From AP-15 sp963799085 (GTDB lineage Bacteria; Pseudomonadota; Alphaproteobacteria; ATCC43930; CGMCC-115725), in contig CAWCWA010000025.1 in NCBI GenBank assembly GCA_963799085.1, forward strand, positions 22,268 to 86,267: a stretch of 64,000 nucleotides of DNA, written 5' to 3'. The position numbers and the translations under genes are program-made. Under the pieces are notes generated by a model. That model made no database searches. It saw only the letters and a list, made by a program, of their open reading frames with translations, and was not told the origin of the DNA. Below, piece by piece: positions 35,533 to 45,919 of this stretch (the stretch's first letter is position 1; each line of letters opens with the position of its first letter).

Positions 35533-38500
35533 CTACGAACACCCGCTGGTCGCGCCGCAGGTGTCGCATTTGAGGCAGGTGCCGTTGCGGATCAGGGTGA
35601 AGTTGCCGCATTCGGCGCAGCTGTCGCCTTCGTAGCCTTTGAGGCGGGCGGCGCGGATGCGTTCGAGGCGCAGCGACGGGGTGGGGAAGTCCTCTTTCGG
35701 TAATAGAAGTGCGGTCGCGGCGGCGGCGCCGCCGTGCAGGACGGTCAGCCCGTTGCGGACGTACCCGTTCGAGGTGGCGCGGAGGAGGGCGCGCTCGTGG
35801 GCGGCGATCTCTTCCTCGCCATCGTCGTCTTCGCCGAGAGTCGATTCGGCTTCGCCTTTGCCGACCGTGTCGGGCAACAGGTCGGCGGGCTCGGCGTGCG
35901 CGAGGTCGCCGCGGCCGAGATAGGAGATCGCCAGTTCGCGGAAGATGTAGTCGAGGATCGAGGTCGCCATCTTGATCGCGTCGTTGCCCTCGACGATCCC
36001 CGACGGCTCGAACCGGGTGAAGGTGAAGCTCTCGACGAACTCCTCGAGCGGTACCCCGTATTGCAGGCCCATCGAGATCGCGATCGCGAAATTGTGCATC
36101 AGCGAGCGGAAGGCCGAGCCCTCCTTGTGCATGTCGATGAAGACCTCGGCGAGCTTGCCGTCCTCGTGCTCGCCGGTGCGCAAGTAGACCTTGTGGCCGC
36201 CGACGATGGCCTTTTGCGTGTAGCCCTTGCGCCGGTTCGGCAGACGGCGGCGGTCGCCACGCTGGACGACGCGTTCGACGACCCGCTCCACGAAACGTTC
36301 GACGATGCGCTCGGCGACGAGGGGGGCGCGCTGTGCGGGCGATTGCGCGAAGAGTTCGGCGGCTCGCTCCTCGGCCTCCTCGTCGTCGCCCAAGAGACTC
36401 GCGGCCAAGGGCTGCGACAGTTTCGAGCCGTCGCGATAGAGGGCTGTCGCCTTCAGGCCGAGCTGCCAGGAGAGCCAATAGGCCTCCTTGCAGTCCTCGA
36501 TCGTGGCGGAATTCGGCATGTTGATCGTCTTTGAGATAGCGCCCGAGATGAAGGGCTGGGCCGCCGCCATCATATGGATGTGGCTTTCCGCCGAGAGCGC
36601 CCGCGTGCCGGTGCGGCCGCAGGGGCTGGCGCAGTCGAAGACCGGCAGATGCTCGGGCTTGAGGTAGGGCGAACCCTCCAGGGTCATCGCACCACAGCAC
36701 CAGGCGTTGGCGGCGTCGATCTCGGCGCGGGAGAAGCCGAGGGCCGCGAGGAGGTCGAAGGCCGGGTCGTCGAGGGCCGCGGGCATGATGCCGAGGCGGT
36801 CGCAGCAGAAGGCTTCGCCCAAGGTCCAGCGGTTGAAGACGAATTTGATGTCGAAGGCGGTGGCGAGTGCGGCCTCGGCTGTCGCGAGTGCTGCGTCGTC
36901 GAAGCCGCGGGCGCGCAGGGTTTCGTGGTTGATCGCGGGCGCACCCTCGAGCGTGCCGCGGCCCAGCGCATAGCGCTCGATCGCGGCGATCGCGGCGGCG
37001 TCGTAGCCGAGGGTGGTCAATGCCTGCGGCACCGCACGGTTGATGATCTTGAAATAGCCGCCGCCCGCGAGCTTCTTGAATTTGACGAGCGCGAAATCGG
37101 GTTCGATGCCGGTCGTGTCGCAATCCATGACGAGGCCGATCGTGCCGGTGGGCGCGATGACGGTCGCCTGGGCGTTGCGGAAGCCGTGCCGTTCGCCGAA
37201 CGAAAGTGCGGCGTCCCAGGCGTCGCGTGCGGCGGCGACGAGGGCGTTATCCGGACAATTGGCGGCGTCGAGCGGCACCGGCGGGATCGCGAGGCCTTCG
37301 TAGTCCTGCCCCTCTCCGCGCCTCGGGGGGGAGAGGGAGGGGCCCGCGCAGCGGGAGGGTGAGGTGGGCTCTGTCTCATGTGCCGAATCCCCCACCTCAC
37401 CGCGGCCCTCTCCCCCCCGAGGGGGGAGAGGGGGAGGTCACGAGGGGCGGAGGGGGAGGATGCGATCCCGTGGGCGGCGCGGCGGTGGTTGCGGATGACG
37501 CGCAGCATCGCCTCGCGATTGGGCGCAAAGCCGGGGAAGGGGCCTTGCGGCTGGAGGCCGGGATCGCCCGCCATCTCGGCCGAGGCGGCGTAGCTCGCGC
37601 CGGTCAGCAGTGCGGTGACCGCGGCGCCCAACGCGCGCCCCTCTTTGCTGTCATAGGGGATGCCCTTCGACATCAGGAGGCCGCCGAGATTGGCGTAGCC
37701 GAGCCCGAGCGTGCGGAAGGCGTAGGAGCGGCGCGCGATTGCCTCCGAGGGGAACTGCGCCATCATGACCGAAATCTCGAGGACGATCGTCCAGAGGCGC
37801 ACCGCATGGCTGAAGGCGGCCGCGTCGAACCGTCCCTCCGGCCGGCGGAACGCCATCAGGTTGAGCGAGGCGAGATTGCAGGCGGTGTCGTCGAGGAAAT
37901 TGTATTCCGAGCACGGGTTCGAGGCGTCGATCCGCCCGCTAGCGGGGCAGGTGTGCCAGTCGTTGATCGTCGTGTCGAACTGCAACCCGGGATCGGCCGA
38001 GGCCCAGGCGGCCTGCCCAATCCTGTCCCACAATTCGCGGGCCGGCAGGGTCTTGGCGACCTTGCCGTCGGTGCGCCGGGTCAGACGCCACGGCCGGTCG
38101 GCGGCGACGGCGTCGAGAAAATCGTTCGAGATCCGGACCGAGTTGTTCGAATTCTGGCCGGCGACGGTCAGATAGGCTTCCGAATCCCAGTCGGTGTCGT
38201 AGGTGCGGAACTCGATCTCGGTATGTCCCTGGCGAGCGAATTGGAGCACGCGCTGGATATAACTTTCCGGGATCATCGAGCGGCGGGCGGCGCGGATTTC
38301 GGTCTTGAGCGCCGGGTTCATCGCCGGGTCAGCGCCGCCGTCGCGGAAGGAAGCCATGATCCGGTTCATGTGGCGCGCGGCGAGCCTGGAGCCGGCGACG
38401 AGGGCCGCGACCTTCTGCTCCTCGACAACCTTCCAGTCGATGAAGGTCTCGATGTCGGGGTGGTCGATATCGACGATCACCATCTTGGCCGCACGCCTGG

Positions 38501-39320
38501 TGGTGCCGCCCGATTTGATCGCGCCCGCCGCCCGGTCGCCGATTTGCAGAAAGCTCATCAGCCCCGAGGAGCGGCCGCCGCCCGAGAGCCGCTCGCCCTC
38601 GCCGCGCAGTTTCGAGAAATTGGAGCCCGAGCCCGAACCGTATTTGAAGATGCGCGCCTCGCGCACCCAAAGGTCCATGATGCCGCCCGGGTTGACGAGA
38701 TCGTCGGCGACCGACTGGATGAAGCAGGCGTGCGGCTGCGGATGCTCGTAGGCGCTCGAGGACGCGCAGAGTTCGCCGCTGCGGTAGTCGACGTAGAAAT
38801 GCCCTTGCGCCGGCCCGTCGATGCCGTAGGCCCAGTTAAGTCCCGTGTTGAACCATTGCGGTGAGTTGGGCGCGCCGACCTGGCGGGCGAGCATCAGGCG
38901 GATCTCGTCGTAGAACGCGCGGGCGTCGGTCTCGCCGTCGAAATAGCCGCCCTTCCAGCCCCAATAGGTCCAGGTTCCGGCCATCCGGTCGAACACCTGC
39001 CGGGCGTCGGTCTCGCCGCCGTAGCGGGCCGATTTGGGGAGTTCGGCGAGCGCCTCCTCATCCGCCCGATGCCGCCGCAGCCAGTCCGGCACGCCGTCTT
39101 CGGCGATGGGTGTCAGCCGAACTGGGACGCCGGCCTTGCGGAAATACTTCTGGGCCAGGATGTCGACGGCGACCTGGCTCCATTCGGCCGGGACTTCGAT
39201 TCCCTCAGCCTGAAATACGACCGAGCCGTCAGGGTTACGGATTTCGCTCACCGCGGTGCGAAACGGCACCGCCGCATAAGGATCCTGGCCTTCGATCGTG
39301 AAATGACGTGCAATGCGCAT
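35533..39320 (-). CDS. nrdJ: Adenosylcobalamin-dependent (class II) ribonucleotide reductase, interrupted by a palindromic element
   Basis: About 1260 residues including the insertion. The start at 39320 (MRIARHFTIEGQDPY) follows GGGGGA. Class II landmarks are VGAPNSPQWFNTGLNWAYGI, KYGSGSGSNFSKLRGEGERL, NPCSEYNFLDDTACNLASLN with an active-site Cys, TVIAPTGTIGLVMDCDTTGI, and the Cys-rich tail SCAECGNFTLIRNGTCLKCD. It makes deoxyribonucleotides and needs B12 but not oxygen. Between HRRAAHG and YEGLAIPPVPLD a GC-rich palindromic element (about 37309-37470) adds about 55 Pro/Arg-rich codons. The upstream half (codon phase ending in 39320) and downstream half (from 37395) are in different frames, one base out within the element, where runs of seven G or C make a sequence error likely. 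Both frames are open across the element. Confidence 0.88.
37309..37470. repeat. GC-rich palindromic element inside nrdJ
   Basis: Two long inverted arms flank a central spacer, CTCTGTCTCATGTGCCGAAT (37369-37388). The left arm ends GCGGGAGGGTGAGGTGGG and the right arm begins CCCACCTCACCGCGGCCC. Each arm has its own inner hairpin, such as CCTCTCCCCCC-CGA-GGGGGGAGAGG. No second copy was seen in the window. The type resembles dispersed intergenic palindromes of Alphaproteobacteria, here within an enzyme gene. Confidence 0.75.
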
Positions 39321-39385
39321 TGGCTTCCCCCGGGCGCCGGCCCGGGTCCGTTCCAGACCTAGTTGCTCGGCGTCATAGGGACGCA

Positions 39386-39413
39386 ATATCTAGCCACAGC
39401 GACCGCTATGCAA
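39386..39413 (-). promoter_or_regulatory. Candidate sigma-70-type promoter for nrdJ
   Basis: On the reverse strand TTGCAT (39408-39413) is followed, after about 15 bases, by TAGATAT (39386-39392). Transcription would start near 39378, giving a leader of about 58 bases before the ATG at 39320. Evidence is only motif similarity. The rest of the 39321-39556 gap shows no gene. Confidence 0.3.
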
Positions 39414-39556
39414 CCCATTTTGGGGTCACATGGTCGATCGCTACTACATGTTGCATCGGGGCCACGCCGCTACCGGGTATTGCCGGCAAACCGGCGGCGA
39501 TGCGATAAACCCGGCGCCGTCCGAGACGGCAGCGGGAAAATGATCCGGATGGAGCA

Positions 39557-39934
39557 ATGACGACGCTCGGCACGCGCTTGTTGACGTTGTTCCGCGGCGA
39601 ACTTGTCGGGAGAGACAAGTTCGGCAACTGCTATTATCGGGAGCGCGGCGGCCGGCCGTTGCGCCGCGGCGGCGGCCGGGCGAGCCGCGAGAAGCGCTGG
39701 GTCATCTACGACGGTGAGCCCGAGGCCTCGAAGGTTCCGCCCGAGTGGCATGCTTGGTTGCACCACACAGTGGACGAGATTCCGCGCGCTGACCGCCCGC
39801 GCCATCCCTGGGAAAAGGACCATTTGCCGAACATGACCGGGACGCCGTTTGCCTATCATCCGCCGGGCTCGGTGTTGCGCGGCGGCAGGCGGCCGCCTTC
39901 GACCGGCGATTACGAGCCCTGGACGCCCGAATAG
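39557..39934 (+). CDS. NADH dehydrogenase subunit NDUFA12 (B17.2) homologue
   Basis: 125 residues. The family string LVGRDKFGNCYYRERGG is followed by RWVIYDGEPEASKVPPEWHA and WLHHTVDEIPRADR, ending FAYHPPGSVLRGGRRPPSTG. In Alphaproteobacteria and mitochondria this is an accessory subunit of complex I on the matrix/cytoplasmic face. It is encoded away from the main nuo operon and heads a same-strand series with mlaD, a small ORF and a DUF2155 gene, an order common in Alphaproteobacteria. It diverges from nrdJ. Confidence 0.92.
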   Translation: MTTLGTRLLTLFRGELVGRDKFGNCYYRERGGRPLRRGGGRASREKRWVIYDGEPEASKVPPEWHAWLHHTVDEIPRADRPRHPWEKDHLPNMTGTPFAYHPPGSVLRGGRRPPSTGDYEPWTPE

Positions 39935-39953
39935 CCGCGGCAGGATTGACGGC

Positions 39954-40445
39954 ATGTCAGGAAACGTAATGGAAACGGTGATGGGCGCGGTCGTGCTGGT
40001 CGTGGCCGCGCTGTTCCTCTTTTTCGCCTATTCGACAAGCCAGTTGCGAGCGGTGTCAGGTTATCCGGTGACTGCGCAATTCGAACGCATCGACGGCATC
40101 CGTGAGGGCACCGACGTGCGCATCGCTGGGGTCAAGGTGGGCTCGGTACGGGCGGATTCGCTCGATCCGAACACCTATCTCGTCACCGTGCGGATGAGCA
40201 TCGATCCGGCCTACAAACTGCCGGACGACACGGTGGCCGAGATCATCTCGTCGAGCCTGCTCGGCGACAAATACATGGCGCTGGTTCCCGGCGGCTCGGA
40301 AAAGATGATCCCACCCGGCGGCCAGATCAAATACACGCAGGCGCCCGTCAGCCTCGAAAACCTGATCGGGCAGATGATCTTCTCGCAGCCGGGCGGCGCC
40401 AAGAAGCCGGGCGAGGGCGAGGGCGCGCCGCAAGCCCCAAAATAA
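39954..40445 (+). CDS. mlaD: Outer-membrane lipid asymmetry protein MlaD (MCE domain)
   Basis: 163 residues. An N-terminal membrane anchor, TVMGAVVLVVAALFLFFAYS, is followed by a single MCE domain: GYPVTAQFERIDGIREGTDV, RIAGVKVGSVRADSLDP, SIDPAYKLPDDTVAEIISSS and LLGDKYMALVPGGSE. MlaD forms a periplasm-facing hexameric ring on the MlaFE transporter and handles phospholipids. The start at 39954 gives the anchor at the very N-terminus; the in-frame extension to 39849 overlaps the previous gene and is rejected. Other mla genes are not in the window. Confidence 0.9.
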   Translation: MSGNVMETVMGAVVLVVAALFLFFAYSTSQLRAVSGYPVTAQFERIDGIREGTDVRIAGVKVGSVRADSLDPNTYLVTVRMSIDPAYKLPDDTVAEIISSSLLGDKYMALVPGGSEKMIPPGGQIKYTQAPVSLENLIGQMIFSQPGGAKKPGEGEGAPQAPK

Positions 40446-40473
40446 AACCGCATTCTTCGGACAGACGACAGCG

Positions 40474-40692
40474 ATGAGCAATTCGGACGAATTTCCGGTG
40501 TGGCGCACGCCTGAGGGCGAACCCGTTTCCTGCGTCGAAAAGATCAAGGTCCTGAACGAGAACCTCGCGGAATTGCGGGAGCTGGCGCAGGATGCGCTCG
40601 AGGACGCTGTACTGATGGGCTGCGACGAGCGGCAGGTGCGCGAGGTTCTGGCAGGGATCGTGGCCGGGCTCGTCAACCCCTACCGCAAATGA
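40474..40692 (+). CDS. Small conserved hypothetical protein between mlaD and the DUF2155 gene
   Basis: 72 residues, MSNSDEFPVWRTPEGEPVSC through to GIVAGLVNPYRK. It is acidic and helical, with the stretch IKVLNENLAELRELAQDALE and two Cys residues; no named domain is recognised. It overlaps the start of the next gene by four bases and lies 28 bases after mlaD, so it belongs to the same transcript. I have no evidence for a function. Confidence 0.65.
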   Translation: MSNSDEFPVWRTPEGEPVSCVEKIKVLNENLAELRELAQDALEDAVLMGCDERQVREVLAGIVAGLVNPYRK

Positions 40693-41114
40693 GGCTGGGG
40701 GCGGTTGTCGCGCTTGCCGTCGTGGCGACGCCCGTCTGGACTGGCGCGGCCGGCGACATGATCGCCGAGCCGATTGCCGTATTGCAGGGGCTCGACAAGA
40801 TCACCGCCCGCGTCTCGAAATTCGACGCCCCGGTCGGCAAGACGGTGCAGTTTGGCACCTTGTCGATCACCGTGCGCGACTGCGAGAAAAACCCGCCGGA
40901 GGAACGGCCGGAAAGTGCGGCCTTTCTCGAAATCGACGAGGTGCGGCCCGGCGAAGGCGAAGTCAAAAGGTTCAGCGGCTGGATGTTCGCCTCGAGCCCG
41001 GCGCTCTCCGCACTCGAACATCCGGTCTACGACATCAACGTGCTCGACTGCAAAGCGGAGAGCGGGTCGCCATCGGACGCGGCCGGCAATTCGGCCGGGA
41101 AGGCGGCGCGATAG
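40689..41114 (+). CDS. DUF2155 domain periplasmic protein
   Basis: 141 residues with a short signal-like N-terminus, MRLGAVVALAVVATPVWTGA. The DUF2155 core reads AVLQGLDKITARVSKFDAPV, GTLSITVRDCEKNPPEERPE and FLEIDEVRPGEGEVKRFSGW MFASSPALSALEHPVYD, with two Cys (RDCEK and VLDCK) that could form a disulfide. The family is confined largely to Alphaproteobacteria and its role is unknown. Its 3' end overlaps the convergent aat gene by 88 bases, which is unusual for two conserved genes. Confidence 0.85.
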   Translation: MRLGAVVALAVVATPVWTGAAGDMIAEPIAVLQGLDKITARVSKFDAPVGKTVQFGTLSITVRDCEKNPPEERPESAAFLEIDEVRPGEGEVKRFSGWMFASSPALSALEHPVYDINVLDCKAESGSPSDAAGNSAGKAAR

Positions 41115-41682
41115 GCGAGCGCGTCGGCGAGCAGCCGATGGTAGCGGGCGCGGCTGATCTCGATCGCGCCGAAGCGAGCCAGATGCTCGGTCAAGAACTG
41201 GGTGTCGAGCAGCCGGTAGCCGCCGACCCGCAGCCGCGCCACAAGATGCACCAGCGCCACCTTGCTGGCGTCGGTGACTCGGCTGAACATGCTCTCGCCG
41301 AAAAAGGCCGCACCGATCGAGACGCCGTAGAGCCCGCCGACCAGCGCACCCGAGATCCGGCATTCGACACTGTGCGCGGCGCCGCGGGCGAAGAGCCCCG
41401 AATAGAGCCGCACAATCTCGTCGTTGATCCAGGTGTTGGGCCGCTTTTCGGTGGTTTCGGCGCAGCCGCGCAGTACCGCTTCGAAGGCGCGGTCGCAGGC
41501 GACCTCGAAGCCGCCGTGGCGCACCACCCGGCGCAGCCGGCGGGGCACATGAAAGGCGTCGAGCGGCATCACGCCGCGGCGCTGCGGATCCACCCAGAAA
41601 AGTTCGGGATCGTCGGCCAATTCGGCCATCGGAAAGACGCCGGCGGCGTAGGCGGCGAGCAGGATGTCGGGCGTGAGCCGCA

Positions 41683-41686
<4 letters not shown>
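41027..41686 (-). CDS. aat: Leucyl/phenylalanyl-tRNA-protein transferase
   Basis: 219 residues. Family blocks are LTPDILLAAYAAGVFPMAEL, FWVDPQRRGVMPLDAFHVPR, TWINDEIVRLYSGLFARGAA, HSVECRISGALVGGLYGVSI and AAFFGESMFSRVTDASKVAL. The enzyme adds Leu or Phe to N-terminal Arg or Lys of proteins, marking them for ClpAP through ClpS. The start overlaps the accC stop, so they are co-transcribed. The C-terminal 29 codons run antisense to the DUF2155 gene. Confidence 0.93.
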
Positions 41687-43026
<1,340 letters not shown>

Positions 43027-43101
43027 CGCAGCGAATTTATCCCGAACGGGCGAGTTACGGTACGGCGGCGCCCGCCGCTTTGGGTTCGACGCAGGCCGAG
43101 G

Positions 43102-43551
43102 TCAGAGGAGGTCGCGCAGCATCGCGACAAGCAGCTTGTCGGCGGGCGGCATCGGGTATTCGTCGAGCCGGGCCGGGCGTACCCAGGCTAGGCGCTGGCC
43201 TTCCCGCGCGACCGGGATTCCCTGCCATTTGCGGCAGAGATAGAGCGGCATCAGCAGATGAAAATCCGGGTAGGAATGCGAGGCGAAAGTGAACGGCGCC
43301 AAGCAGCTCGCGGCGACGTCGATGCCGAGCTCCTCGCCGAGTTCGCGGATCAGCGCCGCCTCCGGCGTCTCGCCCGGATCGACCTTGCCGCCGGGAAATT
43401 CCCAGAGGCCGGCGAGCGGCTTGCCCTCGGGCCGCCGGGCCAGCAGCACCCGCCCGTCGGCGTCGACGAGCGCCACCGCCGCGACCAAGACGACGCGCCT
43501 GGGCTCAGCTGCGGCGGGTTCAGCTGCGGTAGCTGCCATTGATGTCGACAT
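43102..43551 (-). CDS. mutT: 8-oxo-dGTP diphosphatase (Nudix)
   Basis: 149 residues. The Nudix box is complete: GGKVDPGETPEAALIRELGE followed by ELGI. The N-terminus VVLVAAVALVDADGRVLLAR and GLWEFPGG are typical of MutT. It removes oxidised dGTP from the nucleotide pool. It overlaps the 3' end of argJ by 32 bases and lies in the alphaproteobacterial run secA - parvulin - argJ - mutT. The first about 18 residues are Ala-rich and the true start may be slightly downstream. Confidence 0.9.
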   Translation of the reverse strand: MSTSMAATAAEPAAAEPRRVVLVAAVALVDADGRVLLARRPEGKPLAGLWEFPGGKVDPGETPEAALIRELGEELGIDVAASCLAPFTFASHSYPDFHLLMPLYLCRKWQGIPVAREGQRLAWVRPARLDEYPMPPADKLLVAMLRDLL

Positions 43552-44749
43552 AGCCGTGGGTCAGGTCGCAGGTCCACACCGTTGCCCTGCCAGAACCCAG
43601 CCCGATATCGACATCGATGCCGATCTCGCGGCCCTTCATGTGTTCGGCGACCGGCCTTTCGTCATAACCCGCAACCGGTCCGCCCTCGGCGGCGATTCTG
43701 ACACCCCCGACTGAGATCGCCAGGCGGTCGCGTTCCGCTCTCTCGCCGGACCTGCCGACGGCCATGACGATGCGTCCCCAATTGGCGTCGCCGGCGGCGA
43801 GTGCGGTCTTGACAAGCGGCGAATTGCCGATGGTAAGCCCGATCCGCCGTGCCGACTGGTCGCTGACGGCGCCGGCGACCCTTATCGTGACAAATTTCTG
43901 CGCGCCCTCGCCGTCGCGGGCGACCTGCTGCGCCAGATCGATCATGACCCTCTCAAGGGCGCCGCGAAAATCGTCGAGCCGCCGGTCGCCGGGGTCAAGG
44001 ATCGGCGCATGCCCCGCCCGCTGCGTCGCGCACAAGAGAACCGTGTCGCTCGTCGAGGTGTCGCCGTCGACCGTGATCGAATTGAAGGACGGCTCGTTCG
44101 CCGCGACCAGCAGCGGCTGCAGGACCCTATGCGGGAGTGCTGCGTCGGTGAACAGGAAGGCCAGCATCGTCGCCATGTCGGGTGCGATCATCCCCGACCC
44201 CTTGCAGAACCCGTTGATGCGCACGACCACACCGTCGATCGTGGCGGTCGCGGTGGCGCCCTTGGGGAATGTATCGGTGGTCATGATCGCGCGGGCGGCG
44301 CGTCCCCAGCTATCGGCGGCGAGCGAGGGCGCGATGCCCGGCAGCGCGGCGGCGATCTTGTCGGCGGGCGGCGGTTCGCCGATGACGCCGGTCGAGGCGA
44401 TGTAGACCTCGCGCGGGTCGCAGGCGAACAACTCGGCGGCGGCGGCGGCGGTGCTCTCGACCACCTGACGCCCGGCACGGCCGGTGAAGACGTTGGCGTT
44501 GCCCGAATTGACGACGATCGCGCGCACGCCGCCGACCGACAGGCACTCGCGGCACCAGACCACGGGCTCGCCCGGCATTGTCGATTGGGTGAAGACGCCC
44601 GCGACGGCACTGCCCGCGGCAAGCTCCGTCACCATAAGATCGTCGCGCCCGGCGTAGCGGATGCCGGCGACGGCCGCGGCCAGCCTCACGCCGGCGATCG
44701 GCGCCATATCGGGAAAACCCGCCGGCGCCAGCGGGGACACAGCCGTCAT
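43520..44749 (-). CDS. argJ: Bifunctional glutamate N-acetyltransferase / amino-acid acetyltransferase
   Basis: 409 residues. The self-cleavage site is in KGSGMIAPDMATMLAFLFTD, where the Thr of MATML becomes the nucleophile of the beta chain. Other blocks are IVVNSGNANVFTGRAGRQVV, VYIASTGVIGEPPPADKIAA, TFPKGATATATIDG, EPSFNSITVDGDTSTSDTVL and NSPLVKTALAAGDANWGRIV, ending DLTHGYVDINGSYRS. It recycles the acetyl group in arginine synthesis. It lies 30 bases after the parvulin gene stop and is probably in one operon with it. Confidence 0.95.
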   Translation of the reverse strand: MTAVSPLAPAGFPDMAPIAGVRLAAAVAGIRYAGRDDLMVTELAAGSAVAGVFTQSTMPGEPVVWCRECLSVGGVRAIVVNSGNANVFTGRAGRQVVESTAAAAAELFACDPREVYIASTGVIGEPPPADKIAAALPGIAPSLAADSWGRAARAIMTTDTFPKGATATATIDGVVVRINGFCKGSGMIAPDMATMLAFLFTDAALPHRVLQPLLVAANEPSFNSITVDGDTSTSDTVLLCATQRAGHAPILDPGDRRLDDFRGALERVMIDLAQQVARDGEGAQKFVTIRVAGAVSDQSARRIGLTIGNSPLVKTALAAGDANWGRIVMAVGRSGERAERDRLAISVGGVRIAAEGGPVAGYDERPVAEHMKGREIGIDVDIGLGSGRATVWTCDLTHGYVDINGSYRS

Positions 44750-44779
44750 TATCCTTCCTTCCGGTGTGGCCGAAGATGC

Positions 44780-45706
44780 CTATTTCTGCGTTGCCAATGG
44801 CTTGCCGTCGAGCCCGAAGGTCTCGATCTTGGCGGCGCTGCGCAATTCCTGCAGCTTGGCCTCGATGATGTCGCGGGCGACGAGGCGGCTGACCTCGTCG
44901 TGCGCTTCCTCGAAGCTCGGCGGCTTGCCGGTACGGCGGTCCTCGACCTTGATCACATGCCAGCCGAACTCGGTCTTGACCGGGGTCTCGGTATATTTGC
45001 CGGGTGCCAGCGCGAAGGCCGCCTCGGCAAAGGCCGGGACCATGTCGTCGCGACCGAAATAGCCCAGATCGCCACCCGATCCGGAGCCGGGGTCGGTCGA
45101 GTACTTCGCCGCGAGGGCAGCGAAATCGGCGCCCTTGTCGAGTTCGGCGATGATCGACTTGGCCTCGGCCTCGGTTTTCACGAGGATGTGGCGGGCGTGA
45201 ACTTCCTCGCGCGCCGGCTTTTCCTTTAGCATAACCTGATAGCGGGCCTTGAGGCGGTCCTCGCTCTTTGCCGATTTGAGCATCCGGTCGAGATAAGCCT
45301 GCTGGATCAGCCGGTCCTGATAGAGCCGTAGCCGGTGTTGCACGTCGGGATCCTGATCGAGGTGCTCCTTGCGGCCGGCTTCGGTGATCAAAGCGGCGTC
45401 GACGAGCCGATCGAGGAGGATCGGATAGAGTGAATCGAGCGGCAGTTTCTGGGCCTGCGGCGGCAGGTTTTGCTGCGCCGCCTCGAGATCGGCAAAATGC
45501 AGATCGACCCCGTCGACGCGGGCCACCACCTGGTTTCCCGGCGGTGTCGGCGTTGTCGGGGCGGGCGCGCTCGGGGTGGACGCGCTCGGGGCCGGGGGAT
45601 CGGCTGCCGGCGCCGAACGGCTGGACAAAAGCCCGCCGACGAGTGCCAGACCAAGCGCCGTCGCGCGCAAAACAGAAGGGAGCATGTGGCTGCCTATGGC
45701 GAGCAT
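44780..45706 (-). CDS. Parvulin-type peptidyl-prolyl isomerase (SurA/PrsA-like), secreted
   Basis: 308 residues. A signal peptide is visible, LRATALGLALVGGLLSSRSA, followed by a Pro-rich linker. A SurA-N-like helical part (LPLDSLYPILLDRLVDAALI) precedes the parvulin domain, ARHILVKTEAEAKSIIAELD, YSTDPGSGSGGDLGYFGRDD and VKTEFGWHVIKVEDRRTGKP. It assists folding of exported proteins in the periplasm. It is divergent from secA, the export motor, across 213 bases that hold the promoters of both. The start may be the ATG at 45685 rather than 45706. Confidence 0.88.
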   Translation of the reverse strand: MLAIGSHMLPSVLRATALGLALVGGLLSSRSAPAADPPAPSASTPSAPAPTTPTPPGNQVVARVDGVDLHFADLEAAQQNLPPQAQKLPLDSLYPILLDRLVDAALITEAGRKEHLDQDPDVQHRLRLYQDRLIQQAYLDRMLKSAKSEDRLKARYQVMLKEKPAREEVHARHILVKTEAEAKSIIAELDKGADFAALAAKYSTDPGSGSGGDLGYFGRDDMVPAFAEAAFALAPGKYTETPVKTEFGWHVIKVEDRRTGKPPSFEEAHDEVSRLVARDIIEAKLQELRSAAKIETFGLDGKPLATQK

Positions 45707-45919
45707 CCGCCGCGGCGCGGCGGCGATCCGGGCGCATCAATGCACATCGTCGGGCGGCGGACAAGCCGCCGGACATGCGACGCGATCGCCGTATTCGCCG
45801 CCGATCGAAAGGGGCGGCTGGGCGCTGCCGAATTGACACTCCGGGCCTACCCGCTTATCTCTAGACAGCGTCGCCGTGCCAGTACATCCCGCCATTCTCA
45901 TCCGCTTTCTGAGGGTTCC

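Noticed and set aside
37309..37470. Intein or group I/II intron within nrdJ
   Set aside because: The insert is only about 160 bases, is dominated by inverted arms, and has no intein splicing blocks or intron core. Its layout fits a palindromic repeat.
39321..39556. Cobalamin riboswitch or NrdR boxes upstream of nrdJ
   Set aside because: The leader is only about 58 bases if the promoter guess is right, with no B12-box-like sequence. The string CTAGATATTGCG resembles half a NrdR box, but a second box at the needed spacing was not found.
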